From Lachnospiraceae bacterium (GTDB taxonomy: Bacteria; Bacillota; Clostridia; Lachnospirales; Lachnospiraceae): DNA of 33,319 bases. Of the stretch, positions 25,378 to 33,319 are shown piece after piece. The stretch's first letter is position 1, and each line of letters begins with the position of its first letter. Under the pieces are notes generated by a model, which saw nothing but the letters and a program-made list of their open reading frames with translations, had not been told where the DNA came from and ran no database searches. Made by a program: the position numbers and the translations under genes. The stretch is taken from assembly GCA_009774395.1 (NCBI GenBank), contig VSNQ01000043.1:1-33319 (forward strand), in the 5' to 3' direction.

Positions 25378-25458
25378 AAAAATAAAAAGGGAAAAGTAGT
25401 CAATCCAACTAATAGTCATATTCGGGATGTAGAGAAAGAAATTATACAGTCTGGAATT

Positions 25459-25929
25459 ATGGAGCTTTGTCCCAATGCAGAACTTATAATAAATGCACAT
25501 ACAAATTTACCAACTGATGAGGATCATAATTATCAGTACTATTATAAAAATTTTACACGTGTAGTTGAGCATCATAAGAAAAGTATTGATTTGTACAAAA
25601 AGAATCATCCTAACTATAAAGTGATATTTTTTATTATGGATGAATCATCTGCGTATTTTGTAGCGGAGAATATAGATGATGTTAAAAAAGAGAAACAGAT
25701 TGGTGAAATGATTTTAGGAAGACCACATTTTCACTTTTGGGATAAGAAATTTATTAAGGCATTTGAAAATTCGAGAATAGACTATTTGATATGGTATACT
25801 CCGTTTAAATATGTAAATTCTTCAATAGGAAAGTTGGATTTACCGGAAGTATGCGTATTTAATATTAAAGAACCTATAAAACAGTGTATGGAATATGATG
25901 AAAAACATATGATAAGTGCAGAAATATAG
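25459..25929 (+). CDS. C-terminal part of the split unknown gene (hsdS-hsdR cassette)
   Basis: A 156-residue frame from an internal ATG, open in the same phase from 25378. There is no convincing ribosome site at 25459, which supports its being the 3' part of the gene beginning at 25141 rather than a separate gene. Features include NAELIINAHTNLPTDEDHNY, KVIFFIMDESSAYFVAEN, GRPHFHFWDKKFIKAFENSR and DYLIWYTPFKYV. The alternating beta/alpha pattern with conserved-looking D, E, H and K residues suggests an enzyme domain, possibly nuclease-like, but that is only an impression. It is followed 20 bases later by hsdR. Confidence 0.5.
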   Translation: MELCPNAELIINAHTNLPTDEDHNYQYYYKNFTRVVEHHKKSIDLYKKNHPNYKVIFFIMDESSAYFVAENIDDVKKEKQIGEMILGRPHFHFWDKKFIKAFENSRIDYLIWYTPFKYVNSSIGKLDLPEVCVFNIKEPIKQCMEYDEKHMISAEI

Positions 25930-25949
25930 CTATGAAAGGATTGGGTACA

Positions 25950-28900
25950 ATGCCAATAAATGAAAACACTTTGGAGCAGGTCCTCCTGTCAGAATTGCAA
26001 GAGAAGGGATATGAGTATCTCTATGGTCCAGACATTGACAGAGATTATCACGAAGTAATTCTGAAAGATTACTTTGATTCTGCCATGTTCAAAATAAATC
26101 CGAAAATTACAACTGATATTGTGGAAGAAGCCTACAAATCCATAAAAAACCTCGGACTGTTAAAGTTAGAAGATATGAATGCCGCCTTTCATAAGTATCT
26201 GATTGAAGGTGTTCCCGTTTCTTATCGTGCAAGCGGTGAGCAGTCAACTTTTACAGTACATCTGATAGATTTTGAAATCCCGCAATCAAATGATTTCAAG
26301 GTTATCAATCAGTATACCATCATAGAATACAAGAACAAAAGACCGGATATACTCATTTTTATTAATGGCATTCCTATGGTGCTTTTTGAATTAAAAAACA
26401 TGGTAAATGCTGATACTACGATAGAGGATGCCTATAAGCAGATAAAAAATTATCAGTTGGATATTCCCACCCTGTTTTATTACAACGCATTTAATGTCAT
26501 TAGTGATGGCTTGGATACAAGAGTGGGAACAATAACTTCTGATTTTACAAGATACATGACATGGAAATCGGAGAATGGGGAAAGACCTGAAGAATCAGGG
26601 GTAAATTATTTTACAACGCTTATTAACGGAGTATTTCCGAAGGAAAGGATACTGGACATTCTTCGTAATTTTATTGTGTTTCAAGACATCAAAGGCAAGA
26701 CAGTAAAAATTATGGCGGGATATCATCAGTATTTTGCAGTCAGAAAAGCGGTTGAACGCACTAAGAAATCATTGGATGAAAACAGCCGGAAGGTTGGCGT
26801 AGTATGGCATACGCAAGGGAGCGGGAAAAGCCTGTCTATGGTGTTTTATACGAGATGTATTGTCAGCAATCCTGAGTTTAGCAATCCCACTATCGTTGTT
26901 CTCACAGACCGTAATGATTTGGATAATCAGCTTTTTGGTACGTTCAGTGCCAGTTCAAAATTATTATTGAGACAGACACCAAAGCAAGCTCAGAGCTGGG
27001 TAAACTTGAAAGATTTGTTGCGGGTTGAGGCAGGTGGAATTATATTTACTACGATTCAGAAGTTTGAAGAAAGCAGTGAAGTTTTAAGTGAGCGGAGCAA
27101 TATTATCTTTATAGCAGATGAGGCGCATAGGTCGCAGTACGGACTTGATGGCAAGTTTGACAGGGATACCGGTGAATGGAAGTATGGAATGGCAAAGTAT
27201 GTGCGTGATTCACTTCCAAATGCGACTTTCATAGGATTTACTGGAACACCGATTGATTTTGATGATAAATCTACAGTCGAAGTTTTTGGCGATTACATAG
27301 ATATTTATGATATGACACAGGCGGTTGAGGATGGTGCAACTGTGCCTATTTATTATGAAAATCGTACCGCAAAGCTCAAGTTGAATGCAAACCTGTTAAA
27401 GAAAATAGATGCAGAATATGATAAGTTGGTAGCGGAAGCATCTGAGATTGCAATAGAGAAATCCAAATCTGATCTGTCATCCATAGAGGCAATCATTGGC
27501 TCAAAGGAGCGTTTGAGCCTGTTGGCGGATGATATTATTGCACATTATGAAGACAGACAGTATGTTCTTACGGGAAAGGCAATGATTGTGTGCATGACTC
27601 GTAGAATTGCTATTAATTTGTATAAAACCATTTTAGAAAAACGTCCTGAATGGAAAAATAAGATTAAGGTTGTTCTGACTTCCAGCAACAAAGACGAAGA
27701 AGAATGGCATGATATTATCGGGAATAAGACATATCGAGACCAACTGATGGTTGAATTTAAGGATGAAAAGAGTGAATTCAAGATTGCTATCGTTGTTGAT
27801 ATGTGGCTGACTGGTTTTGATGTTCCGTCAATGGCAACCATGTATATAGATAAGCCGATGAAAGGTCACAATCTCATGCAGGCGATTGCTCGTGTAAACA
27901 GGGTATATAAAGACAAAGAAGCTGGACTGATTGTTGATTATATCGGCATGGCTGCAGAGCTGAAGACAGCTTTAAGTCAGTATACAAAGAGAGATCAGGA
28001 TAAGATTCCTGACTTGGGACAGGCTTATTCGATTGCGCTTGGAAAACTTGAAATTATGAGAGATTTCTTTTACGGATTTGACTATTCAGCGTTCTTTGGA
28101 GATTCAGATACAGAACGACTGGCTGTTATTGCTGATGGTGTAAATTTTGCCCTTGAATTTGAAGAAGATGAAAAGAAAGAGTACATCAAAGAAGCTACTG
28201 CACTCAGTCAGGCAGAAACGTTATGCCGAAGTCTGTTTGATTCATCCACAAAGCAGGAAATTGAATTTTTTAAGAGTATTAAGGCTGGGCTCTGCAAATG
28301 CGGAGGACGCGTAGGTATTACCTCAAATGAAATCAATGCGAGAATAATGACAATGCTTGAACAGGCAATAGAACAGGACGGAGTGTATAATATATTTGCA
28401 CAGGCTGGTAAGAAGAATCCTGAAATTTCAATATTATCTGATGAATACATGGACAAAATCCGTAAGATGAAGCATAAAAACATAGCGGCAGAAATGCTGC
28501 GTAAATTGTTGGAGGACAACATTCGTGTATTTGCAAGGACGGGTGTTGTAAAGTCACAGCTTTTTTCGGAGAAGATGCAGAACTTATTAAAAATGTATAA
28601 TAACAGATTGATTACCAGTGCAGAGGTGATAGAAGAATTATTGAATCTGTCAAGAGAAATGGCAGAAGCTTATAAGGCTGGGGATGAAAAGGGTTTGTCC
28701 GTGGAGGAGCTGGCATTTTATGATGCGCTGGCAGCAGATCCCGAAGTCCTTAAAAAGATGCAAGATGAGGTTTTAGTGGAAATGGCACAGGAATTGACTG
28801 AATTAATTCGTAGGAGCAGGACGGTTGACTGGGATAAGAAAGAGTCTGCTCGTGCTTATATGCGAACGCAGGTAAAACATCTTCTGAGAAAGTATAAGTA

Positions 28901-29069
28901 TCCGCCGGAGAAAGCTAAAGGAGCTATTGACATCGTGATTAAGCAGGCGGAGCTGATGAGCAGTAATATTAAGCCTGAATCAGTAGTTTATGATTTTCAA
29001 CCAAGGACAAAACCTTTGATGGTGGCAGAGGATTCAGTATATGGCATGAATGAAAAAAATAATGTGTGA
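25950..29069 (+). CDS. hsdR: Type I restriction-modification, restriction subunit HsdR
   Basis: ATP-dependent translocase and endonuclease subunit. With the start at 25950 (AAAGGA nine bases before) it has 1039 residues, normal for HsdR. The N-terminal PD-(D/E)xK nuclease shows RPDILIF (D133) and VLFELKN (E147, K149). The helicase motor has Walker A TQGSGKS (288-294), DEAH (390-393), GFTGTPI (motif III), VVDMWLTGFDVPS and a late arginine motif AIARVNRVYK. A C-terminal helical assembly domain follows. All key residues are present, so restriction is expected to be functional if HsdS is. It is separated from hsdS by the unknown cassette. Confidence 0.94.
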   Translation: MPINENTLEQVLLSELQEKGYEYLYGPDIDRDYHEVILKDYFDSAMFKINPKITTDIVEEAYKSIKNLGLLKLEDMNAAFHKYLIEGVPVSYRASGEQSTFTVHLIDFEIPQSNDFKVINQYTIIEYKNKRPDILIFINGIPMVLFELKNMVNADTTIEDAYKQIKNYQLDIPTLFYYNAFNVISDGLDTRVGTITSDFTRYMTWKSENGERPEESGVNYFTTLINGVFPKERILDILRNFIVFQDIKGKTVKIMAGYHQYFAVRKAVERTKKSLDENSRKVGVVWHTQGSGKSLSMVFYTRCIVSNPEFSNPTIVVLTDRNDLDNQLFGTFSASSKLLLRQTPKQAQSWVNLKDLLRVEAGGIIFTTIQKFEESSEVLSERSNIIFIADEAHRSQYGLDGKFDRDTGEWKYGMAKYVRDSLPNATFIGFTGTPIDFDDKSTVEVFGDYIDIYDMTQAVEDGATVPIYYENRTAKLKLNANLLKKIDAEYDKLVAEASEIAIEKSKSDLSSIEAIIGSKERLSLLADDIIAHYEDRQYVLTGKAMIVCMTRRIAINLYKTILEKRPEWKNKIKVVLTSSNKDEEEWHDIIGNKTYRDQLMVEFKDEKSEFKIAIVVDMWLTGFDVPSMATMYIDKPMKGHNLMQAIARVNRVYKDKEAGLIVDYIGMAAELKTALSQYTKRDQDKIPDLGQAYSIALGKLEIMRDFFYGFDYSAFFGDSDTERLAVIADGVNFALEFEEDEKKEYIKEATALSQAETLCRSLFDSSTKQEIEFFKSIKAGLCKCGGRVGITSNEINARIMTMLEQAIEQDGVYNIFAQAGKKNPEISILSDEYMDKIRKMKHKNIAAEMLRKLLEDNIRVFARTGVVKSQLFSEKMQNLLKMYNNRLITSAEVIEELLNLSREMAEAYKAGDEKGLSVEELAFYDALAADPEVLKKMQDEVLVEMAQELTELIRRSRTVDWDKKESARAYMRTQVKHLLRKYKYPPEKAKGAIDIVIKQAELMSSNIKPESVVYDFQPRTKPLMVAEDSVYGMNEKNNV

Positions 29070-29070
29070 T

Positions 29071-29090
29071 TTGTCAGACAGTGTCTGACA
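29071..29090. repeat. Palindromic repeat copy 1 (upstream of the YhcG-type gene)
   Basis: TTGTCAGACAGTGTCTGACA lies just after the hsdR stop and 19 bases before the next start. The perfect inverted repeat extends to 11 bases per arm around a central G (29070-29092). The same 20 bases occur at 29403-29422. It may be an operator or a terminator-like hairpin, though no T-run follows. Confidence 0.6.
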
Positions 29091-29109
29091 AATTTAGAAA
29101 GGAAATGCT

Positions 29110-30129
29110 ATGGATGAATTGGTAAAAAATTCAGCAGGTTTTGAAAAAATGATTTCGGATATTGAAGCATTGGTAAATACATCAAAAAATGAATTAGCGA
29201 CATCAATAAATAAAGTGATGACGGTGACTTACTGGAGCATTGGAAAATACATTGTTGAATTTGAACAGGATGGCAATGCGAAAGCAGCATATGGAAAAAA
29301 TTTGCTTTCCACAATATCAAAGGAGCTGACATTACGTTTGGGAAAAGGGTATAGTCGTCCAAACTTAAATAATATGAGAAAGTTTTATTTAAAATATTCA
29401 AATTGTCAGACAGTGTCTGACAGATTATCATGGTCCCATATATGCGAATTGATAAAAATAGATGATGAACTCGAACGCAGCTTTTATGAGAAAGAATGTG
29501 TTGTGGAAAACTGGAATGTCAGAACATTGCGGAGACAGATGGATTCAGCGTTGTTTTTGCGATTGGCTTCCAGCAGGGATAAAGAAGGAATTTTAAAGTT
29601 GGCCCAAAATGGCATTGAGTGCCAAAGTCCGGAAGATATTGTAAAGAGCACATATACGTTGGAATTTTTAAATATTCCAGAGCAGGAAAAGTATAGTGAA
29701 AATGATTTGGAACAAAAAATTATAGACAATTTACAAAAGTTTTTGTTGGAATTGGGCAAAGGATTTACATTCGTTAAGCGGCAGTATCCTTTAACAATCA
29801 ATAATGTTCATTACCATGTGGATTTAGTATTTTATCATAGAATTTTGAAATGCTTTGTTCTGATAGATTTAAAGAAAAACTCTGTTCAACATGAAGATAT
29901 TGGGCAGATGAACATGTATATGGGTTATTTTGCAATAGAAGAAAATATGCCAGATGATAATCCGCCTATTGGAATTATATTAAGCAAAAACAAGGATGAA
30001 TTATTGGTAGAATATGCAACGTATGGAATGGACAGTAATTTATTTGTATCTAAATATGAGTTATACTTACCAAATCGAAAAGAACTTGAAAAATTGGTCA
30101 AAGATATTTTAGATGACGAAGAAAATTAG
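29110..30129 (+). CDS. DUF1016/YhcG-family PDDEXK nuclease
   Basis: A 339-residue protein of the YhcG (DUF1016) family, frequent in restriction-modification and other defence loci. The N-terminal DUF1016 domain (about 10-170) has YWSIGKYIVEFEQDG, LGKGYSRPNLNNMRKFY and LSWSHICELI. The C-terminal PD-(D/E)xK nuclease domain has VDLVFYHR (D238), VLIDLKKN (D253, K255; Asp in place of the common Glu) and DIGQMNMYMGYF. AGAAAGGAAATG lies before the start. It follows hsdR by 40 bases and probably belongs to the same operon as an accessory nuclease. Its exact partner is unproven. Confidence 0.85.
   Translation: MDELVKNSAGFEKMISDIEALVNTSKNELATSINKVMTVTYWSIGKYIVEFEQDGNAKAAYGKNLLSTISKELTLRLGKGYSRPNLNNMRKFYLKYSNCQTVSDRLSWSHICELIKIDDELERSFYEKECVVENWNVRTLRRQMDSALFLRLASSRDKEGILKLAQNGIECQSPEDIVKSTYTLEFLNIPEQEKYSENDLEQKIIDNLQKFLLELGKGFTFVKRQYPLTINNVHYHVDLVFYHRILKCFVLIDLKKNSVQHEDIGQMNMYMGYFAIEENMPDDNPPIGIILSKNKDELLVEYATYGMDSNLFVSKYELYLPNRKELEKLVKDILDDEEN
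29403..29422. repeat. Palindromic repeat copy 2 (inside the YhcG-type gene)
   Basis: Identical 20 bases to 29071-29090, located within the coding sequence where it encodes CQTVSD. The family often has a Gln-Thr-hydrophobic-Ser pattern before the LSWSH block, so coding constraint alone could explain this copy, though not the upstream one. Confidence 0.6.
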
Positions 30130-30259
30130 GAACAAATTTAGATAGTGTGTTTTAATGATAAGGTGCTGATTGAATATTTGGGCGAACTGAGTGATTTGAA
30201 TAGCACGACATTTGAGGGCATAATTTAACTTTCTCTAACTTTCATGGTGTCCAAAAGTG

Positions 30260-30633
30260 TTATTGACGTTGAAAGGACCATTCAAGATATTTATTTTTAT
30301 ATGCCATAGCCTGTTCAGGTTTCTGCCATCTGGCATACGGGTTATTCAGGTACAAATAAACCGTTTTGGCATAATCGTTATTGGTTCCCATGACTTCCGA
30401 AATAATATTTTCCGCAGATAAAAGATGAAGCTCGGCTTCTTTAGCATTGCCCTCGGAAAGCGCAATCGCACCATACATCATCTGGCGGACTCCATTATTT
30501 AAAGTTTGTGTTTCTTCATGTTCCAAAACAAGATTCCCATAGGTGGAAAGAACCTATTTTGCCATATCCGTATTTTGGGAAAGAATCAACATATTAGTCA
30601 GATTTATTAATTGTTGCAGCATATCATGTGATT
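30260..30633 (-). pseudogene. Detached 3' part of the STAND ATPase gene
   Basis: It reads as the C-terminal continuation of the adjacent leftward gene: LVESHDMLQQLINLTNMLIL, a TAG at 30554-30556 in the same frame, then VLSTYGNLVLEHEETQTLNN and a TPR-like helical end (EAELHLLSAENII, YLYLNNPYARWQKPEQAMAY). To join it to the upstream part, one base must be restored near 30640. The gene thus carries a frameshift and a nonsense codon here. Bases 30130-30259, between the YhcG-type gene and this one, also hold a short rightward tail-like frame (FNDKVLIEYLGELSDLNS) without a start. Confidence 0.7.
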
Positions 30634-32403
30634 CTACCAGCCAAGGTGCGCATATTCCTGACGGATGGTTAAAGCAGTATGGAGTATTTCAGCAGTCTCT
30701 TTCGTCTTTTTCCTCAGCAGGTATGTATTGGAAAGATTGTTGTACAGGTTTGAAAGCAGATTTGCTGTCCGCTGGTCAGCTTCTTCTGTAAGGTATGGTT
30801 CTAAGACGCTGACAGCTTTTAAACGTTTTTTCAAGGCGTTTTTATAATCATTTTTGATAAGAAACAGTTCTGCCTTATAGTCAAGAAGCAACGCTTTGTC
30901 ACAGCGAAAACGGTTATCCTGTTGTAGCTCTGATTCATTCTGAGCGTTGTTGTCATAAAGCTTCATTATATACTCTATCCGGTCTACAAGTTTAGGTAGA
31001 TAGTCCGTTACAAGATATTTTTCAAGATATGGGAACATATCTTGCAGGAACAGCAGATAATCCTCTTGTATGTCTGCTAAAATATTTTCCGTAATACTGA
31101 TAAGAAAATCAATCACATTCTGCGGTCTTTTCACTTCCAGTCCATGCACAAGGCAGATGCAATGCAGACTGTCAAGCAGTGTATGGCAGTTTGATATGGA
31201 CGGCAAAGTTTCCAGTGCAACAATTTCTCTTATCAGTGGGTGCAGACTGATTTTCCGGTTTTCTTTGTCATCATGGATAAAACCGTATTTGGCAAGATAG
31301 TTCACATCATTTAATGAGGGCAGTTTCAGCCAGTTCTTAAAAGCATTTTTTAATACGCCGGAGGCAGAAAGCAGGGAAAGGTTACGCAGGACATCAAGAC
31401 AGGGATCAGACAGTTTCCCAAGCTGTAACAGTTTCCCAAGCTGTAACAGTTTCCTTAAATGCTCTGCCATCAGTCCGTCAGTGTAATCTCCATCCTTATA
31501 TAATTCAACAGCTTCACTGGAAGCAATACTCAGTCCGCAGGTCTGTAATTCATATAGCAGTTCTTCCGCTTCCATACCGCTTGCGGATAAGGACAACGCA
31601 GACAATACAACAGTCAGAGTATGGCTGTGTACAGTATGTATGATTTGCTTTGTTGCCAGTGTATCTTCCTTTGCGGAAGGGCACAGACGGTAAAACAGTT
31701 CCATCAGTTCGGTATCTGCATCCAGCTCTTTTAATTTCATAATGGGGTACTGCGTGGGACGGCATCTGGTGGTTATCAATAGCTGAAAATCATTCTGTGC
31801 AAATTCCCTTTTCCCAATTCCTGCCACACCGCTGATAAAAAGTGTGGGGTGTTCCTGTAACAATTTTCCACATTCTTTCAGTTCATTTTTGCGCCCTACA
31901 AATTCTTCTGTAATGGAGGGCAGGCGGCTGCCTTGTATGGTATCGGATAAATCGGGTGAAAATAAGCCGCTGTGTTCATGATCTGACAGAATGGCATAAC
32001 GGACTGCGACAGTAAAAAATGCCGCATTATCGGTAAGTGCAAGTATTTCATTTGCGGTTTTGTTACCAATGATATTGCGGCTGTCATGGATCAGTTCCTC
32101 TATTTGGGAACGTGCCTGTGATTCATTTATCAGGTTCGGAATGATTTTGCATCGGAAATCTTTTTCCATGACTTCAAAATTATTTTCCTCATAAATGCGC
32201 AGAATTTCCATAGGTATCGGTCTTGCTCCGGTGCACCAGCGGCTGTACATGGTGTTGTTTTCTGCATATATTTCACTGCTTGGAAGTTCATCGTTTAGGT
32301 ATGCAGAAAATAAGCTGCGGACAAGCTGGTGTTGCTGATATGTTTTCTTTTTATTTTCAAGCAGTATGCTTATTATATTTGCAAAGGTAAGTCGGTTTCT
32401 CAA
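30634..32403 (-). CDS. Decayed STAND-type NTPase with helical repeats (N-terminal part)
   Basis: A 589-residue leftward frame, start TTG at 32403 with AAGGAG seven bases upstream. An N-terminal helical domain (1-160) is followed by FVGRKNEL and an NTPase. The P-loop is GVAGIGKR (192-199), with Arg where Ser/Thr should follow Lys. About 60-100 residues that should contain Walker B are missing, because FAQND (201-205) runs straight into LLITTR. An 18-base tandem duplication adds LLQLGK. TPR-like helices make up the rest, and the true end lies beyond a frameshift. STAND proteins sense signals, often phage proteins. This copy looks non-functional as an ATPase. Confidence 0.65.
   Translation of the reverse strand: MRNRLTFANIISILLENKKKTYQQHQLVRSLFSAYLNDELPSSEIYAENNTMYSRWCTGARPIPMEILRIYEENNFEVMEKDFRCKIIPNLINESQARSQIEELIHDSRNIIGNKTANEILALTDNAAFFTVAVRYAILSDHEHSGLFSPDLSDTIQGSRLPSITEEFVGRKNELKECGKLLQEHPTLFISGVAGIGKREFAQNDFQLLITTRCRPTQYPIMKLKELDADTELMELFYRLCPSAKEDTLATKQIIHTVHSHTLTVVLSALSLSASGMEAEELLYELQTCGLSIASSEAVELYKDGDYTDGLMAEHLRKLLQLGKLLQLGKLSDPCLDVLRNLSLLSASGVLKNAFKNWLKLPSLNDVNYLAKYGFIHDDKENRKISLHPLIREIVALETLPSISNCHTLLDSLHCICLVHGLEVKRPQNVIDFLISITENILADIQEDYLLFLQDMFPYLEKYLVTDYLPKLVDRIEYIMKLYDNNAQNESELQQDNRFRCDKALLLDYKAELFLIKNDYKNALKKRLKAVSVLEPYLTEEADQRTANLLSNLYNNLSNTYLLRKKTKETAEILHTALTIRQEYAHLGW
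31414..31449. repeat. 18-base tandem duplication in the STAND gene
   Basis: TTTCCCAAGCTGTAACAG occurs twice consecutively, adding six residues (LLQLGK repeat) in frame. It looks like a recent slippage event. Confidence 0.75.
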
Positions 32404-32923
32404 ATGATTTTCTCCTTCAAAAATTTCTATGTCAACGTATGGTCAAGTCTTCATCAATATTTTTTCTATCTATAAATTGGTATCATAAACCCATGAAAGC
32501 GTAGCCGCTTAAAGCCATCAAACAGACAAGCTGGTTACAAAAGAATTATATCATGATGCCGATAAATCTTGTGTCGAATTTTGAAAAAATTGGAAGAAGG
32601 TTTTGGAAGCAGCAAAAGAACATTGATAAACAATCCGTCACAACGGATTCATGAGCTGTACTTCATGCCAACAGACCTGCAAAGAACCTTTTACAGAAAA
32701 GGGGAGCAGGCAGACACTTCCGAAAGGGTGGGAATATTCCGAGCAGGGGAAGCCCACAGGCAGATTTTGAAACAAAAATCGTTGCTAAAGGTCAGCAATG
32801 ACAGCATGGGATGCGAATGGAAGCCAAATGAGTCAACGCTTTTGTCAGAGATGTACATTTTATTAAATTCAATGTACCAATAAAGAAGTTGAGAGTGAAA
32901 ATTTTAGAATGAGGAGGAGTCGG
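32404..32923 (+). other. Intergenic stretch upstream of the right-end small ORFs
   Basis: About 520 bases. A rightward frame at 32569-32883 (TTG start) is open but has no ribosome site, and the other two frames also have long stop-poor, protein-like runs, so I do not call a gene. AAGCG-TAGC-CGCTT forms a small hairpin at 32497-32510. It could be decayed coding sequence or a conserved regulatory or transfer region of the element. Confidence 0.35.
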
Positions 32924-33073
32924 ATGACAAGGGAAATGGAATATGCAAAGTGTATAGCAATTCTTTGTAAAATTTACCACAAAGGGATTATTACAGAAGC
33001 AGAGTTTCGATATACAAAGGGGAAACTAAAAGACAGATTTTTGATTGCGGAAAATACGGATGATGCAGCATAA
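32924..33073 (+). CDS. Small ORF near the element's right end
   Basis: A 49-residue protein (starts MTREMEYAKCIAILCKIYHK, then GIITEAEFRYTKGKLKDRF). GAGGAGGAG lies four bases before the ATG, a very strong site. The pattern of two short helices with G-I-I-T-E-x-E-F resembles SHOCT-like small proteins, in which a short C-terminal helix pair is conserved. Such small ORFs often precede site-specific recombinase genes in clostridial elements. Its function is unknown. Confidence 0.6.
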   Translation: MTREMEYAKCIAILCKIYHKGIITEAEFRYTKGKLKDRFLIAENTDDAA

Positions 33074-33195
33074 AATTTTTCGGTACATTCGTTAATATTT
33101 AAGTTTGCGGATATGATGGCAGTATACAGAGGATGTTTTAAAAAGAAAAATTCTTTGTAGCTGTCATTTTCCATATAGGACTGACAGAAATTAAT

Positions 33196-33231
33196 ATGCA
33201 GATTATTGAAAAGATTGGAGGAATTGTATGA
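33196..33231 (+). CDS. Possible 11-codon leader peptide
   Basis: ATG CAG ATT through TGA encodes MQIIEKIGGIV, and its stop overlaps the next start as ATGA. It could couple translation of the following gene. No strong ribosome site is seen in front of it, so this may be chance. Confidence 0.25.
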   Translation: MQIIEKIGGIV

Positions 33232-33319
33232 GCGAAGTACAGGTATTGCAAAAGACAAAAATTGTTCCGAATGGCAGGAACAGGGGAAGTACGGGAGCAC
33301 TGAAGATTGACCGCATCAG
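33228..33319 (+). CDS. 5' end of a truncated gene, possibly a site-specific recombinase
   Basis: Only 30 codons are in the window (MSEVQVLQKTKIVPNGRNRG start), running off the right edge. GGAGG lies six bases before the ATG. The basic, unstructured lead ending GALKIDRI is the sort of segment that precedes the Arg-Val-Ala-Ala-Tyr-Cys-Arg-Val-Ser start of large serine recombinases. Tn4451-type elements, which share TnpV, carry such a recombinase at one end. The catalytic region is outside the window, so this is inference from context. Confidence 0.45.
   Translation, partial: MSEVQVLQKTKIVPNGRNRGSTGALKIDRI

Noticed and set aside
32569..32883. 104-codon rightward open frame with a TTG start
   Set aside because: It has no ribosome binding site, and the other frames are similarly open; kept only as part of the intergenic description.

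Overview
The window looks like a chromosome segment of a motile, anaerobic low-GC Firmicute, most likely a Lachnospiraceae-type Clostridium relative. The grounds are a Firmicute-style flagellin, strong AGGAGG-type ribosome binding sites, sigma-A-like promoters (one perfect TTGACA-17-TATAAT), a bacteriohemerythrin, and a clostridial mobile element. Species cannot be named from the sequence alone.

Left part (1-14455), ordinary chromosome. In order: a short flagellin (-); a PHP-domain phosphoesterase (-); a PAP2-family membrane phosphatase (+); a hemerythrin / CheX-like / receiver fusion (+); an AIM24-TerD pair (-); a Phd-like small protein (-); a 970-base gene-free stretch with a 162-bp palindromic MITE-like element and a putative small transcript; a membrane-anchored glycerophosphodiester phosphodiesterase (-); an M13 metallopeptidase lipoprotein (+); a secreted SH3b-like protein and a SpoT-like HD hydrolase (+); and a 23S rRNA uracil methyltransferase (+).

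Right part (about 14.5 kb to the end), accessory DNA. It reads as an integrated mobilizable element carrying a defence island. The mobilization module is a ParB-like protein, TnpV, a broken mobC and a MobA/VirD2-type relaxase. A small XRE regulator under a palindromic promoter follows, then a two-gene Gabija system (GajA OLD-family ATPase/TOPRIM nuclease, GajB UvrD-like helicase). Next is a type I restriction-modification operon (hsdM, hsdS, hsdR). A cassette of small unknown genes sits between hsdS and hsdR, and a DUF1016/YhcG-type nuclease comes after hsdR. A decayed STAND ATPase gene follows. The window ends in a small ORF and the first codons of another gene that may be the element's site-specific recombinase. 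The defence genes are visibly more AT-rich than the chromosome to the left.

How the genes fit together: Gabija, type I RM and the YhcG-type nuclease are all anti-phage or anti-foreign-DNA functions, and the relaxase/TnpV/ParB module would move them between cells. The least explained parts are the hsdS-hsdR cassette (two small proteins plus a 263-codon frame cut by one in-frame TAA), a 20-base palindrome present both before and inside the YhcG-type gene, the 7.2-7.6 kb palindrome and small-transcript region, and a double-hairpin repeat found in two distant intergenic regions.
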